NCBI GenBank assembly: GCA_049242865.1
Contig: JBMLOR010000147.1
Span: 1-32,759 of the forward strand
Direction: 5' to 3'
Source: CAIVPM01 sp049242865
Lineage (GTDB): Bacteria > Bacteroidota > Bacteroidia > Chitinophagales > Chitinophagaceae
Length of the DNA stretch: 32,759 nucleotides
Shown here: positions 7,437-15,928 of the stretch, one piece after another
Layout: each line of letters opens with the position of its first letter
Numbering within the stretch: position 1 is the first letter of the stretch
Made by a program: the position numbers and the translations under genes
The notes under the pieces: generated by a model
The model's input: only the letters and a program-made list of their open reading frames with translations
Databases searched by the model: none
What the model was told of the DNA's origin: nothing

Positions 7437-8210
7437 ATGATATTTAATAGCCCAAAACCTAAAGTTTCTGTTGTAATACCTGCCTTTAACGAAGAAAAAT
7501 ATATTTACAAAACACTAAGTGCTATTGTATCTCAATCTTACAAAAACTACGAAGTAATTATTGTAAATAATAATAGTACCGATGCTACAGAAAAAATAAT
7601 TGACTTTTTTATAAAAACCACCCCAACTTCTGTACCCATAAATTACATGGTAGAAACAAGGCAAGGCACCAACTATGCTAGAGAAACAGGCAGAAGGACT
7701 GCAACAGGAGAAATTATTGCTTTACTAGATGCTGATTGTGTGCCAAATTTTTATTGGCTAGAAAAAGGGGTAAAACAAATGCAAAAAATTAATACAACTG
7801 CTGCAACAGGTGCATACTATTACTACGATGCTAATATTTTTCTAAGAATTTTTTCTTTGATTTCGCAATTGTTCATTTTTAAACTTGTAAATAGGCTAAT
7901 TCAATGGAAAGAAAAAGGAGCCATTTTAATTGGTGGAAACGCCTTTATGAGCAGTTATTTACTTCATCAAATAGGAGGGTTTAACACCAACCTAACTTTT
8001 TATGGCGATGATATAGATATTGCTATAAAGCTCAGTAAATATGGATTTGTAAATTATGCATCATCCCTTACAATTAATACATCTTCACGAAGGTATAAAG
8101 CACTTGGTTTTTGGAATGTTAACAAAAAATATCAAAAAATATTTAAAGATTTAATCAAAGGCAAAATACTTGCTCCTTCACAAACTTTAGAAATAATTCA
8201 TCCAAGGTAA
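7437..8210 (+). CDS. GT2-family glycosyltransferase
   Basis: Inverting GT-A glycosyltransferase, 257 residues from the ATG at 7437. VSVVIPAFNEEKYIYKTL (10-27) is the nucleotide-binding strand, VNNNSTDAT the loop, LLDADC holds the metal-binding DxD (98-100), and GGNAFM followed by FYGDDIDIAIKL (188-199) gives the catalytic base region. No membrane segment is convincing beyond a mildly hydrophobic stretch near 135-152, so it probably acts at the cytoplasmic face. Upstream TTG at 7410 would add nine residues (LVCNKFLC type) without family support. It is 33 bp before an LpxH-like phosphatase; the pair suggests assembly of a lipid-linked or lipid A-like glycan. The substrate cannot be read. Confidence 0.9.
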   Translation: MIFNSPKPKVSVVIPAFNEEKYIYKTLSAIVSQSYKNYEVIIVNNNSTDATEKIIDFFIKTTPTSVPINYMVETRQGTNYARETGRRTATGEIIALLDADCVPNFYWLEKGVKQMQKINTTAATGAYYYYDANIFLRIFSLISQLFIFKLVNRLIQWKEKGAILIGGNAFMSSYLLHQIGGFNTNLTFYGDDIDIAIKLSKYGFVNYASSLTINTSSRRYKALGFWNVNKKYQKIFKDLIKGKILAPSQTLEIIHPR

Positions 8211-8243
8211 ACTGTATCCTTTAAAATTGAAATACATATAACA

Positions 8244-9038
8244 ATGCAAAAACGTTTAGTTGATGTTGTTGTAATTAGTGACGTGCATTTAGGAACTTAT
8301 GGCTGTAATGCCAAAGAGTTGCTGCAATACTTGCAATCTATAAATCCAAAACACTTAATCTTAAATGGAGATTTTATTGATGGTTGGCAGTTTTCAAAAA
8401 GATATTTTCCAACTACACACTTGCTGATTTTAAAAGAAATTTTAAAGCTTATGGCTTTTGGATGTAAAGTAGATTACATAACAGGAAATCATGATGAATT
8501 TTTAAGAAGTTTTACTGATTTTGATTTAAGTAATTTTTCAATTGTAAATAATTTAGTGTTAGAAATTGATAACAAGAAGTATTGGTTTTTTCATGGTGAT
8601 ATTTTTGACAACACCACAAAAGGCAGCATGAAGCTTATTGCAAAGCTTGGTGGATATGGTTATGATATATTAATTGTATTTAACAGATTGGTAAACAGTT
8701 GGCTAGAGCTTTTTGGAAGAGAAAAAATGAGTCTTTCAAAAAAAGTGAAAAATGGAATTAAAAAGGCAGTAAGTTATATTAACAATTTTGAGCAAACTGC
8801 AGCCACACTTGCTATTGAACAACATTACGATTATGTAGTTTGTGGTCATATACATCAGCCCCAAATCAAAGAAATAAAAACAGATAAGGGAAAAACCACT
8901 TATTTAAACAGTGGCGATTGGATAGAAAATTTAACTGCATTAGAGTATAATAACAAGGAATGGAGAATTTTTAGTTACAATACTAATAAAAATGCCAAGC
9001 CGTTACTCCCTCATCCTTATTTAGAATTTTCAATTTAG
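8244..9038 (+). CDS. LpxH-like calcineurin-fold metallophosphatase
   Basis: Two-metal phosphoesterase, 264 residues, of the UDP-2,3-diacylglucosamine diphosphatase-like group. Metal ligands are all visible: SDVHLG (D13, H15), GDFIDGW (D43), GNHDE (N82, H83), FHGD (H117) and GHIHQP (H202, H204). The insert between HGD and GHIH (TKGSMKLIAKLGGYGYD...VNSWLELFGREKMSLS) is the helical lid seen in LpxH-type enzymes that bind acyl chains. Whether this is the lipid A pathway LpxH or one of the related Bacteroidota phosphatases is open; in this phylum such paralogues often sit next to a GT2 gene, as here. A strong hairpin terminator follows 57 bp downstream. Confidence 0.85.
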   Translation: MQKRLVDVVVISDVHLGTYGCNAKELLQYLQSINPKHLILNGDFIDGWQFSKRYFPTTHLLILKEILKLMAFGCKVDYITGNHDEFLRSFTDFDLSNFSIVNNLVLEIDNKKYWFFHGDIFDNTTKGSMKLIAKLGGYGYDILIVFNRLVNSWLELFGREKMSLSKKVKNGIKKAVSYINNFEQTAATLAIEQHYDYVVCGHIHQPQIKEIKTDKGKTTYLNSGDWIENLTALEYNNKEWRIFSYNTNKNAKPLLPHPYLEFSI

Positions 9039-9095
9039 AAAGTTGATAATACTAGGAGTGTTTAATTTCTGAAAATCCTGTGGAGAACCCATTTA

Positions 9096-9129
9096 AAAAA
9101 GAGTAGTAATTAAATTTACTACTCTTTTT
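9096..9129 (+). terminator. intrinsic terminator after GT2/phosphatase operon
   Basis: AAAAAGAGTAGTAA (9096-9109) and TTACTACTCTTTTT (9116-9129) form a perfect 14-bp stem with a 6-nt loop; the 3' arm ends in a T run. It closes the operon 58 bp after the phosphatase stop. Confidence 0.75.
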
Positions 9130-9213
9130 GGGCATGGTTAAATACTAAAAGTAAAATCAGATTAAATAAAAAATAATCAATAGTGTAAATAAAGTAATAT
9201 TTTTTCTAAATAC

Positions 9214-9221
9214 TATATTTG
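9214..9221 (+). promoter_or_regulatory. Bacteroidota -7 box upstream of the S41 protease gene
   Basis: TATATTTG matches the Bacteroidota primary-sigma -7 consensus TAnnTTTG exactly and lies 39 bp before the ATG, giving a leader of about 30 nt. A clear TTG -33 element is not obvious, so the call is moderate. Confidence 0.45.
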
Positions 9222-9259
9222 TAAAGTTCAACCATTAGAATTTACAAATTGCTGAAGAA

Positions 9260-11344
9260 ATGTATACCAATAAAACAGTTTTAATTACTATTTTTTCCAT
9301 AGGATTTTCATTTAGTTTATTAGCACAAGATTTTACAAAAGCTGCAGCTGATGCCTTTATTGTAACTCGAATGGCAAATAAATTTCACTTGCAGCCCAAA
9401 GAGATTAACCAAGATTTTTCGCTTAGTGTTTTTAATTTATTGCTCGATAAATTAGATAAAGAAAAGTTTGTATTTACACAACAAGAAATGCAGTTGTTAG
9501 AGCAATATAAATTGAACTTGCACCAAGAAATTAATGGTCAAAAAACTAATTTCTTAAAATTATTGTACCAACAGTTGAATAAAAAACTAAATCATTTAGA
9601 TAGTTTGGTTAGCATCATTGAAAGTTCGAAAATTAATATAACTACAGTTGAAAAGATTTTTGTAAAAGATGATACTACTTATCCTAAAGATGTAATGGCA
9701 CAAAAAAATTTGATGTACAAAAATATAAAAGAAGATATTGTTGATGCCGTTGCAGCCATTGTAGTTGAAAGAAACTTTACAAAAATTCCGCAACAGTTTA
9801 TTGATAGTATAGAGCCAATTTTTAGAAAAAAAATTTGTGCTTCTTATAAAAGAAGCATTCAAATTTCAAAGCTGATGAAAGGTGGTTTACAAAGCTATTT
9901 AAGTGCAGCATATTGTGATGCTATTGCAAATACTTACGACCCGCACACCACTTTTTTTAGTGAAGATGAAAAAGAAAATTTTGAGTCATCGCTTGGCAAA
10001 AAAAATTATGTATTTGGCTTTTCTATTGATGATACAAACGACGAAGGTGTAACTATTAAAAATATTCAACCTGGTAGTGCAGCTTATAAAACTGGTCAAA
10101 TTAATAAAGATGATAAATTTTTATCTATTCAATGGGAGGGGCAGCCAGCAATAGACGTTAGCAAAGCAACTGCTGAAGAAATAAGTACTATTCTACAAAA
10201 TAGCAATCATGCAAAAGCAACCATGGTTTTTCAAAAATCCGATGGTACAAAGGTAGAGGTTGTTTTGGCTAAAGCACTTTCAACCAATGATGAAGATGAA
10301 GAAAAAGTAACAAGCTATGTTTTAAATGGAAGCAAAAAGATGGGCTATATTTCATTGCCAGCTTTTTATGACGATTGGGAAAATGCAGCCAATGTAAATG
10401 GTTGTAGCAACGATGTTGCTAAAGAAATTTTGAAATTAAAAAAAGAAAACATTGAGGGATTAATTTTAGACCTTAGATATAATGGCGGAGGTTCGTTGTA
10501 TGAAGCAGTTGACTTAGCTGGTTTGTTTATTGATGCTGGCCCTATAGTTCAAGTTAAAGGAAAAGATCCAAAAGTTTCATCAATAAAAGATATAAGTAGG
10601 GGGACCATGTACGATGGACCATTGATTGTGTTAATTAATGGATTTAGTGCAAGTGCTAGTGAGTTGGTTGCAGGTGCTTTACAAGATTACAATAGAGCAT
10701 TAATTGTTGGTAGTACAAGTTATGGAAAAGCCACAGGGCAATTAGTTTTTCCTATGGATACTACCGTAGAGATGGAGAATTTACACATGAGTAAAAGATC
10801 TGGAGCTGCTATAAAAATCACAGAACTTCAAATTTTTCAAGTTAGTGGAAAAACTGCACAGTTTTCAGGTGTTGTTCCTGATGTAATTTTGCCAAGCACA
10901 ACCGAAATTTATAACAAACGCGAGGCTTTTGAACCTTTTGCAATTCCATCAACCAATATAGCTGCAAATAAATTTTATTCAAAACTCAATGCATTAAATA
11001 TTGAAGAACTTAAGCAAAAAGGAAAACTTTTTGAATCACAAGATAAGTATTTCGAGTTGCTATCAACTTTAATACAATCAGCCAAAGAAAAACTAGAAAA
11101 AAAAGATAGAGAAATAAATTTTGATAAGTTGGTGCAACAACTGAAAAACGATAATGCTAATTCAAAACTCATAAAAGAGAATACCAAAAATACACCCCCT
11201 TTTACAGTTAATGCCAATGCTCAAAGTATTGAAAGAGAAAAAACAAATATGGAATTAAAACAATTAAACGACTTTAATATAAAACGATTACTTAGTGATG
11301 CTTATGTTCAAGTTGCTTTTAAATTGTTGTTACAAATGAAATAA
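9260..11344 (+). CDS. prc: carboxy-terminal processing protease (Prc/Tsp type, S41)
   Basis: Periplasmic tail-specific protease that removes or degrades proteins from the C-terminus. A signal peptide covers residues 1-23 (ends SLLAQ). The order is N-terminal helical domain (25-230), PDZ domain (about 240-325, with DEGVTIKNIQPGSAAYKTGQ), S41 catalytic domain with GLILDLRYNGGGSL, the serine motif GFSASASEL (S465) and the lysine motif STSYGKATGQ (K490), 25 residues apart as in the E. coli Prc Ser-Lys dyad. A long helical, Lys-rich C-terminal domain (DUF3340-like) runs from about 560 to the end. Length (694) fits the family. It starts a two-gene unit with the LIC11966-like gene 15 bp downstream. 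The symbol is by family resemblance. Confidence 0.93.
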   Translation: MYTNKTVLITIFSIGFSFSLLAQDFTKAAADAFIVTRMANKFHLQPKEINQDFSLSVFNLLLDKLDKEKFVFTQQEMQLLEQYKLNLHQEINGQKTNFLKLLYQQLNKKLNHLDSLVSIIESSKINITTVEKIFVKDDTTYPKDVMAQKNLMYKNIKEDIVDAVAAIVVERNFTKIPQQFIDSIEPIFRKKICASYKRSIQISKLMKGGLQSYLSAAYCDAIANTYDPHTTFFSEDEKENFESSLGKKNYVFGFSIDDTNDEGVTIKNIQPGSAAYKTGQINKDDKFLSIQWEGQPAIDVSKATAEEISTILQNSNHAKATMVFQKSDGTKVEVVLAKALSTNDEDEEKVTSYVLNGSKKMGYISLPAFYDDWENAANVNGCSNDVAKEILKLKKENIEGLILDLRYNGGGSLYEAVDLAGLFIDAGPIVQVKGKDPKVSSIKDISRGTMYDGPLIVLINGFSASASELVAGALQDYNRALIVGSTSYGKATGQLVFPMDTTVEMENLHMSKRSGAAIKITELQIFQVSGKTAQFSGVVPDVILPSTTEIYNKREAFEPFAIPSTNIAANKFYSKLNALNIEELKQKGKLFESQDKYFELLSTLIQSAKEKLEKKDREINFDKLVQQLKNDNANSKLIKENTKNTPPFTVNANAQSIEREKTNMELKQLNDFNIKRLLSDAYVQVAFKLLLQMK

Positions 11345-11359
11345 TTTAAAACTCAAAAT

Positions 11360-12397
11360 ATGCAAAAATTAATCATTACAACACTATGTACTTTATTATT
11401 AAGCTTTGGAAAAGTACAGTCGCAACAACCCGATGAAAGCCCTGTTGCTTATATGAATGCTATGAGTAAAGCTCATACAGAAATGGATAAAAAATATATG
11501 CAGTATACAAGTGCTGTTGCTCATGGAAAAAGAGCTAGAAAAGTTGAAAAGTTAAGGCAACAAGTTATTGAAAGTATTCAAGAAGCTAAATATAAAATTT
11601 TGGATTTGCCATTTTATAAAGGCGATAAATCTTATCGTCAAACCCATATTAATTATGTAGATTTAATTTATAAAATTTACAATGAGGATTATGCTAAAGT
11701 GGTAAATATGGAAGAAATAGCAGAGCAATCTATTGATGATATGGAAGCCTATATTTTGCTAAACGAAAAAATTGAGGAAAAGCTAAAAGTAGCTAACGAT
11801 AGTGTTAGCAATGCTTTTAAAGCTTTTGCAGCCAAATACAATGTTAAAATAGTTGAAGGTCAGCAAAGTGAACTAGGTCAAAAAATGGAACAGGCTAGTA
11901 AAGTAAATAAATATTACCGACCAATAGATTTAATATTTTTTAAGTGTAATTGGCAAATGAACAAGCTCACTGTTGCTTTAAATGAAGGCAAAGTTTCTGA
12001 TGCCGAGCAAGCTAGGGCGAGTGTGATAAAATTTGCTAATGAAGGTTTAGAAGCCTTAGAAAAAATTGGTGTTTTTGATGGCGATCCATCATTAAAAACT
12101 ACCTGTAAATTTAGCCTTATGGCTTACAAAAAAGTGTGTGAAAAAGAAGCATTAATACAAATTGATTTTATTTTAAAGAAAGAAAATTTTGAGAAAATAA
12201 AAAAAATAATAGAATCTAAATCTGATAGAACAAAAGAAGATATTGATGCTTATAATAAAGCAGTGAAAGAATTTAATGATGGAGTAAACAAAGCAAATCA
12301 GGCAAATTCAAATGCTAATGCACAAAAAAGCCAGGCTTTAGAAAATTGGAACAACGCTGTAAATGCTTTTTTTGATACTCATGTTCCAAAGTATTAG
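11360..12397 (+). CDS. LIC11966-family exported surface protein
   Basis: A 345-residue exported, mainly alpha-helical protein. The signal peptide is MQKLIITTLCTLLLSFGKVQSQ. The mature part contains YTSAVAHGKRARKVEKLR, a conserved block followed by GDKSYRQTHINYVDLIYKIYNEDYAKVVNMEEIAEQS; these are the features I associate with the LIC11966 family, named from Leptospira and common in Bacteroidota, with no known activity. A repeated-looking helical C-terminal half has Asn/Ala-rich segments (NKANQANSNANAQKS) that suggest a coiled or extended surface. It is 15 bp after the tail-specific protease gene, so the protease may act on it or on a shared partner; that link is inferred from position only. 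Hairpins follow the stop. Confidence 0.75.
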   Translation: MQKLIITTLCTLLLSFGKVQSQQPDESPVAYMNAMSKAHTEMDKKYMQYTSAVAHGKRARKVEKLRQQVIESIQEAKYKILDLPFYKGDKSYRQTHINYVDLIYKIYNEDYAKVVNMEEIAEQSIDDMEAYILLNEKIEEKLKVANDSVSNAFKAFAAKYNVKIVEGQQSELGQKMEQASKVNKYYRPIDLIFFKCNWQMNKLTVALNEGKVSDAEQARASVIKFANEGLEALEKIGVFDGDPSLKTTCKFSLMAYKKVCEKEALIQIDFILKKENFEKIKKIIESKSDRTKEDIDAYNKAVKEFNDGVNKANQANSNANAQKSQALENWNNAVNAFFDTHVPKY

Positions 12398-12441
12398 AAG
12401 TTTGGTGTAAAATTTATATTGTAGCAAGTACATCAATTACA

Positions 12442-12491
12442 AAAATAGCCTATAACAATCTAAACATATTAAGGTTGTTATAGGCTATTTT
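12442..12491 (+). terminator. strong hairpin after LIC11966-like gene
   Basis: AAAATAGCCTATAACAA (12442-12458) pairs perfectly with TTGTTATAGGCTATTTT (12475-12491): a 17-bp stem with a 16-nt loop, 44 bp after the stop codon. The 3' arm ends TTTT on the plus strand and the mirror arm gives TTTT on the minus strand, so it can serve both converging transcripts. Confidence 0.7.
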
Positions 12492-12496
12492 AATTT

Positions 12497-12527
12497 AAAA
12501 AAGGCTTAGCACCAAAGCACTAAGCCT
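12497..12527 (-). terminator. intrinsic terminator of the CBM48 gene
   Basis: On the minus strand AGGCTTAG and CTAAGCCT form an 8-bp stem around a 10-nt loop, followed by a run of Ts (an A run at 12497-12502 on the plus strand). It lies 36 bp after the CBM48 stop codon. Confidence 0.65.
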
Positions 12528-12562
12528 ACCCCTATAAATCAAAAACAATTTATATATAATTA

Positions 12563-12853
12563 TTAAATTACAATTACACTATTAGTGCTACCATAAATAT
12601 TGGTAGTTTGTTCGTCAGCTTCAGGCTCAGTAATCCAATCTGTAGCGTTTGCTTTGTATTTAAACTCGTGTTTAGATTCTTTTGGCAAATTAACTTCAGC
12701 AGAAAAGCTACCATCTTTTTTCTTACTCATGATGATAGAATTTTCCCAATCGCTATTTAATCCTAAAATTTCTAAGGTTTCAACATTTTCAGGTTGTAAT
12801 GTAAATTTAACTTTACAGTAGTCTTTAGTTTTGTAGTATGTTTTTTGAATCAT
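12563..12853 (-). CDS. stand-alone CBM48 / isoamylase early-set glycogen-binding protein
   Basis: A 96-residue, one-domain cytoplasmic protein of the early-set immunoglobulin-like fold (CBM48, AMPK-beta type). VKFTLQPENVETLEILGLNSDWEN gives the first strands with the conserved glycan-facing Trp, then DGSFSAEVNLPKESKHEFKYKANATDWITEPEAD, the standard ending of the module (EF-Y-V-DG--W--DP-A). It is normally fused to glycogen-branching enzyme, isoamylase or AMPK-beta subunits; here no catalytic domain is attached. It probably binds glycogen or maltodextrin and tethers a partner. No glycogen gene is adjacent; the nearest related gene is the GH13 enzyme at the left end. A dyad lies just upstream (12856-12891). 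Confidence 0.85.
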   Translation of the reverse strand: MIQKTYYKTKDYCKVKFTLQPENVETLEILGLNSDWENSIIMSKKKDGSFSAEVNLPKESKHEFKYKANATDWITEPEADEQTTNIYGSTNSVIVI

Positions 12854-12855
12854 CT

Positions 12856-12891
12856 TGCAGTTTTTAATTTTATTTTAATACCCAAACTGCA
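12856..12891 (-). promoter_or_regulatory. inverted repeat upstream of the CBM48 gene
   Basis: TGCAGTTT (12856-12863) and AAACTGCA (12884-12891) are perfect 8-bp arms, 20 nt apart, starting 2 bp before the ATG. It could be a 5'-leader hairpin covering the ribosome entry region or a protein operator. The GH5 gene has a similar N20 dyad. Confidence 0.3.
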
Positions 12892-12950
12892 AAAAGGTAA
12901 CCCAAATATTTAAGAACAAACAAATTAAAATAAAATATATCTATAAAAAA

Positions 12951-14480
12951 TTATAAATCATCTTCGTCATCCAAGCTTTCGTTGGTATTAAAATTCATCA
13001 TACTGCCCATTAAGTCTTTAAAAACAACTACATCGTCGATAGTTTGCTTGCTTATTAAACTGTGAGCCGATAAGCCGTGTAGTACAAATTCCATGAGTAA
13101 AGCATTTTCAGTATCGTTGGCAGCGTGGTAAAATTGTTTTACAAGGGCGTATAAACCATCTACTTTATACAACTCTTGAACTTTTTTAGTATCGGGTAGG
13201 TTGGCTAATAAATTAATTTCATTGCCTTTATCGAACCAGTTAATTATTTGTTTATAAGGATTTTCAACAGGCTTTTCATCAGCTGATTTTTTGCCAGTAT
13301 ATTTTTTCTTTTTAATTGTTTCTGGGTTTGGAAAATATTGAACAAACTGAGTTCTTATGGCTTTGTCTATTAAATGAATGGCAACCTGATATGGCCCTTC
13401 TTGCTCGCCTTCATATAATAATTCTACCTTGCCAGTAATTGCTGGAATAGTTGCTAAAACATCACTAATCCATACAATAGTTTTTTGTTGATGATGAATT
13501 AAAGCTCTTCTTTCGGCACTGCTAATAGCATTTTCAAAAGCAGCAATGGTAAGCCTTGCACTTACACCACTTTTTTTATCAACTAGTTCGTTGGCTCTAG
13601 CTTCAAAAGCAATTTGCTCAATAATACGTTTTACCAAATCGCTTGCTGTAACAGTTTCTTTTTGTGTAGGCAATAAGTTGGCCTCTTGTTCAGTAATTTG
13701 TAAGGCAATATCAAGTTCTTTGGGATAGTGTGTAAGAATTTGACTTTCAATTCTGTCTTTTAATGGGGTAACAATGCTACCTCTATTGGTATAATCTTCT
13801 GGATTGGCTGTAAAAACAAACAAAATATCAAGTGGCATTCTAAGTTTAAAACCACGTATTTGTATATCACCTTCTTGCAAAATATTAAACAAAGCAACTT
13901 GTATACGAGGTTGTAAATCGGGTAATTCGTTTATTACAAAAATGCATCTATTACTTCGTGGAATAATACCATAATGCAATACTCCTTCGTCGGAAAAATT
14001 TAGTTTTAAGTTGGCTGCTTTTATAGGATCAATATCTCCAATTAAATCTGCAACAGAAACATCGGGCGTTGCTAGTTTTTCGCCATATCTATCTGATTTA
14101 TGTAGCCAAGTTATAGGGGTTTCGTCGCCTAGTTTTTGCACCAAATCTTTGGCATATTTGCTAATAGGTTGTAGTGGGTTGTCGTTTATCTCACTTCCTT
14201 CAATTACTGGAATATAATCATCTAATAAGTCAGTCATTTGCCTTGCAATTCTTGTTTTGGCTTGTCCTCTTAAACCCAAGAAAAGCATGTTGTGCCTACT
14301 TAATATTGCCCTTTCAGTATCAGGTATTACTGTATTTTCATAACCTAAAATTCCGGTAAAGCTAGGTTCGCCGGTTTGTAGCTTTTTTATTAAGTTATTT
14401 CTAACTTCTTCTTTAATTGACTTTAATTGATATCCTGCTTTTTTAAGTTGCCCTAAGTTTTTGATTGATTCAATTTCCAT
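12951..14480 (-). CDS. AAA+ ATPase of the ChlI/MoxR type
   Basis: A 509-residue ATPase related to magnesium-chelatase subunit I and MoxR. LFLGLRGQAKTRIAR contains Walker A GLRGQAKT (69-76), CIFVINELPDL is Walker B (about 179-189, hhhhNE form), FVFTANPEDYTNRG holds sensor I (N226), and TPLKDRIESQI is the arginine-finger region. The ChlI-like insert DVSVADLIGDIDP follows. A C-terminal alpha domain occupies the last 220 residues and the protein ends with an acidic tail (ESLDDEDDL). This type usually works with a VWA-domain protein encoded next door, as an insertase or chaperone; no VWA gene is present within the window. Its cellular target cannot be inferred. Confidence 0.88.
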   Translation of the reverse strand: MEIESIKNLGQLKKAGYQLKSIKEEVRNNLIKKLQTGEPSFTGILGYENTVIPDTERAILSRHNMLFLGLRGQAKTRIARQMTDLLDDYIPVIEGSEINDNPLQPISKYAKDLVQKLGDETPITWLHKSDRYGEKLATPDVSVADLIGDIDPIKAANLKLNFSDEGVLHYGIIPRSNRCIFVINELPDLQPRIQVALFNILQEGDIQIRGFKLRMPLDILFVFTANPEDYTNRGSIVTPLKDRIESQILTHYPKELDIALQITEQEANLLPTQKETVTASDLVKRIIEQIAFEARANELVDKKSGVSARLTIAAFENAISSAERRALIHHQQKTIVWISDVLATIPAITGKVELLYEGEQEGPYQVAIHLIDKAIRTQFVQYFPNPETIKKKKYTGKKSADEKPVENPYKQIINWFDKGNEINLLANLPDTKKVQELYKVDGLYALVKQFYHAANDTENALLMEFVLHGLSAHSLISKQTIDDVVVFKDLMGSMMNFNTNESLDDEDDL

Positions 14481-14518
14481 GCTGTAAATAAAGGTAGAAA
14501 AAGCATTTGCTGTATATT

Positions 14519-15829
14519 TTATTTAACCAATGATTGCATTTTGCTAGCAAAAGCTTTAATTATTTCTATTGTAGAAAAATCCTTGTCGTAAACACTGTAC
14601 CAACCCTGCTCTTCGTGTGGAGGATCTCCAATAAAATCATCGCCAAGTTTCCACATTTTTCCAATATGCTTTGGCCTGCCTTTTCCTGCAAAAGCCCAAA
14701 AATTTACACCACTAGCATTACCATTATAACAGTGGTCGTATATTTCTTGAAAAACAAAAGCATAAAAATCATCTCTATTTTTTGTAGAACTTGTAGGATT
14801 AAAGTTGCCACTATCTCTAGCTATTCCAAATTCTTCTAACACAAAAGGTTTATTTAATTTCTTGGCAATTTCCATGTGGTTATAAATATAATCTTTTGCT
14901 TCTTGTTTTGCTTTTGCAATTGTGCTATCGTGTAGTTTAGGATTGTACCATTCCCAATTTTGCACCCACACATGAGCAACGGCATAATCAACACTTTTGT
15001 AGGTATGAATTTCTTCAAAGGCATTGTTGTTTGTACTATTTGCAGGTGTATATCCTTCGGTGCCTATTGATACTAAGTGATTACTATCTATGCTTTTAAT
15101 ATAATCACTAGTGTTTTTAATCCAACGTAAATAATCTTTCTGGTTGTTCATGGCTCTTGGCTCGTTGCACAATTGCCAAGCCATAATAGTTTCATCGTTT
15201 TTGTATAGTTTTTTATTGAAAACATTTTGCCTCAAAATTAATTTTGTGATGGCCGTTGTGTATAAATTTTTGGCTTTATTGTTACTGTAAAATTGTGCAG
15301 CCTGATTCATATAAATTCCCCAACTATTTGCTTTTTCACTAGGATATAAAATGCTATCTATTCCACCACTCCACTTTAAATATTGAGCCATTCCACCACT
15401 CCATGGCCAAAAATTAGTAAGGCAAACAACAGCATACATGTTTCTTTTTTGCATGGCATTTAAGGTAAAATCTAATGCCTGCATACTAGCTTCGTTTAAA
15501 TTGGCCCTGTCATTATTGGTAGGTGTAATTCTGTATTTTGAATTGTTAGGAGCTTCGGCAAAAGCCATTAATCTAATATTTGTTACACCCATTTTCTTTA
15601 GGCTATCTAAATCATCTTCAACACGTTTTTTGCCTTTGGCATTTGTTGCAACAAAAGGAGCAAGCCAATAATTAGTGCCTACAAAAAAATATGGTTTATT
15701 ATTTATGGTAAATTGCCTGCCATTTACCTTTACAAAATTATTGTTTGTTTTGCTTGTGGTTTGTGCATTTGTACTATTAATGATAACAAATAATGAAGCC
15801 ACAAAAATTTTAATATAGGTTGATGACAT
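14519..15829 (-). CDS. exported GH5 endo-beta-mannanase-like enzyme
   Basis: A 436-residue secreted glycosidase from the ATG at 15829 (a TTG 21 bp upstream is in frame but less likely). The signal peptide (about 1-23) ends STNAQ. The (beta/alpha)8 barrel shows FFVGTNYWLAPF, GVTNIRLMAFAEA with the conserved Arg, WQLCNEPRA with general acid E223, and FVLEEFGIARD with nucleophile E333. NEPR/EEFG together with SGG-rich loops near the active site (WPWSGGMAQYLKWSGG) resemble GH5_7 beta-mannanases, so mannan or glucomannan is the likely substrate. There is no carbohydrate-binding module or sorting tag. No SusC/SusD pair is nearby. The upstream dyad at 15857-15894 may control it. Confidence 0.88.
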   Translation of the reverse strand: MSSTYIKIFVASLFVIINSTNAQTTSKTNNNFVKVNGRQFTINNKPYFFVGTNYWLAPFVATNAKGKKRVEDDLDSLKKMGVTNIRLMAFAEAPNNSKYRITPTNNDRANLNEASMQALDFTLNAMQKRNMYAVVCLTNFWPWSGGMAQYLKWSGGIDSILYPSEKANSWGIYMNQAAQFYSNNKAKNLYTTAITKLILRQNVFNKKLYKNDETIMAWQLCNEPRAMNNQKDYLRWIKNTSDYIKSIDSNHLVSIGTEGYTPANSTNNNAFEEIHTYKSVDYAVAHVWVQNWEWYNPKLHDSTIAKAKQEAKDYIYNHMEIAKKLNKPFVLEEFGIARDSGNFNPTSSTKNRDDFYAFVFQEIYDHCYNGNASGVNFWAFAGKGRPKHIGKMWKLGDDFIGDPPHEEQGWYSVYDKDFSTIEIIKAFASKMQSLVK

Positions 15830-15856
15830 GGTAATTAGTTTTTTATACAATGATTT

Positions 15857-15894
15857 GTTATTAAAACGAATTTTATAAGATATTATTTAATAAC
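15857..15894 (-). promoter_or_regulatory. inverted repeat upstream of the GH5 gene
   Basis: GTTATTAAA (15857-15865) and TTTAATAAC (15886-15894) are perfect 9-bp arms separated by 20 nt, ending 28 bp before the GH5 start. Two half-sites two turns apart suit a dimeric or tandem activator or repressor; a leader hairpin is the alternative. Confidence 0.3.
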
Positions 15895-15928
15895 ATGATT
15901 AAAAAAGGTTTAAAACTGTGATAAGGAT

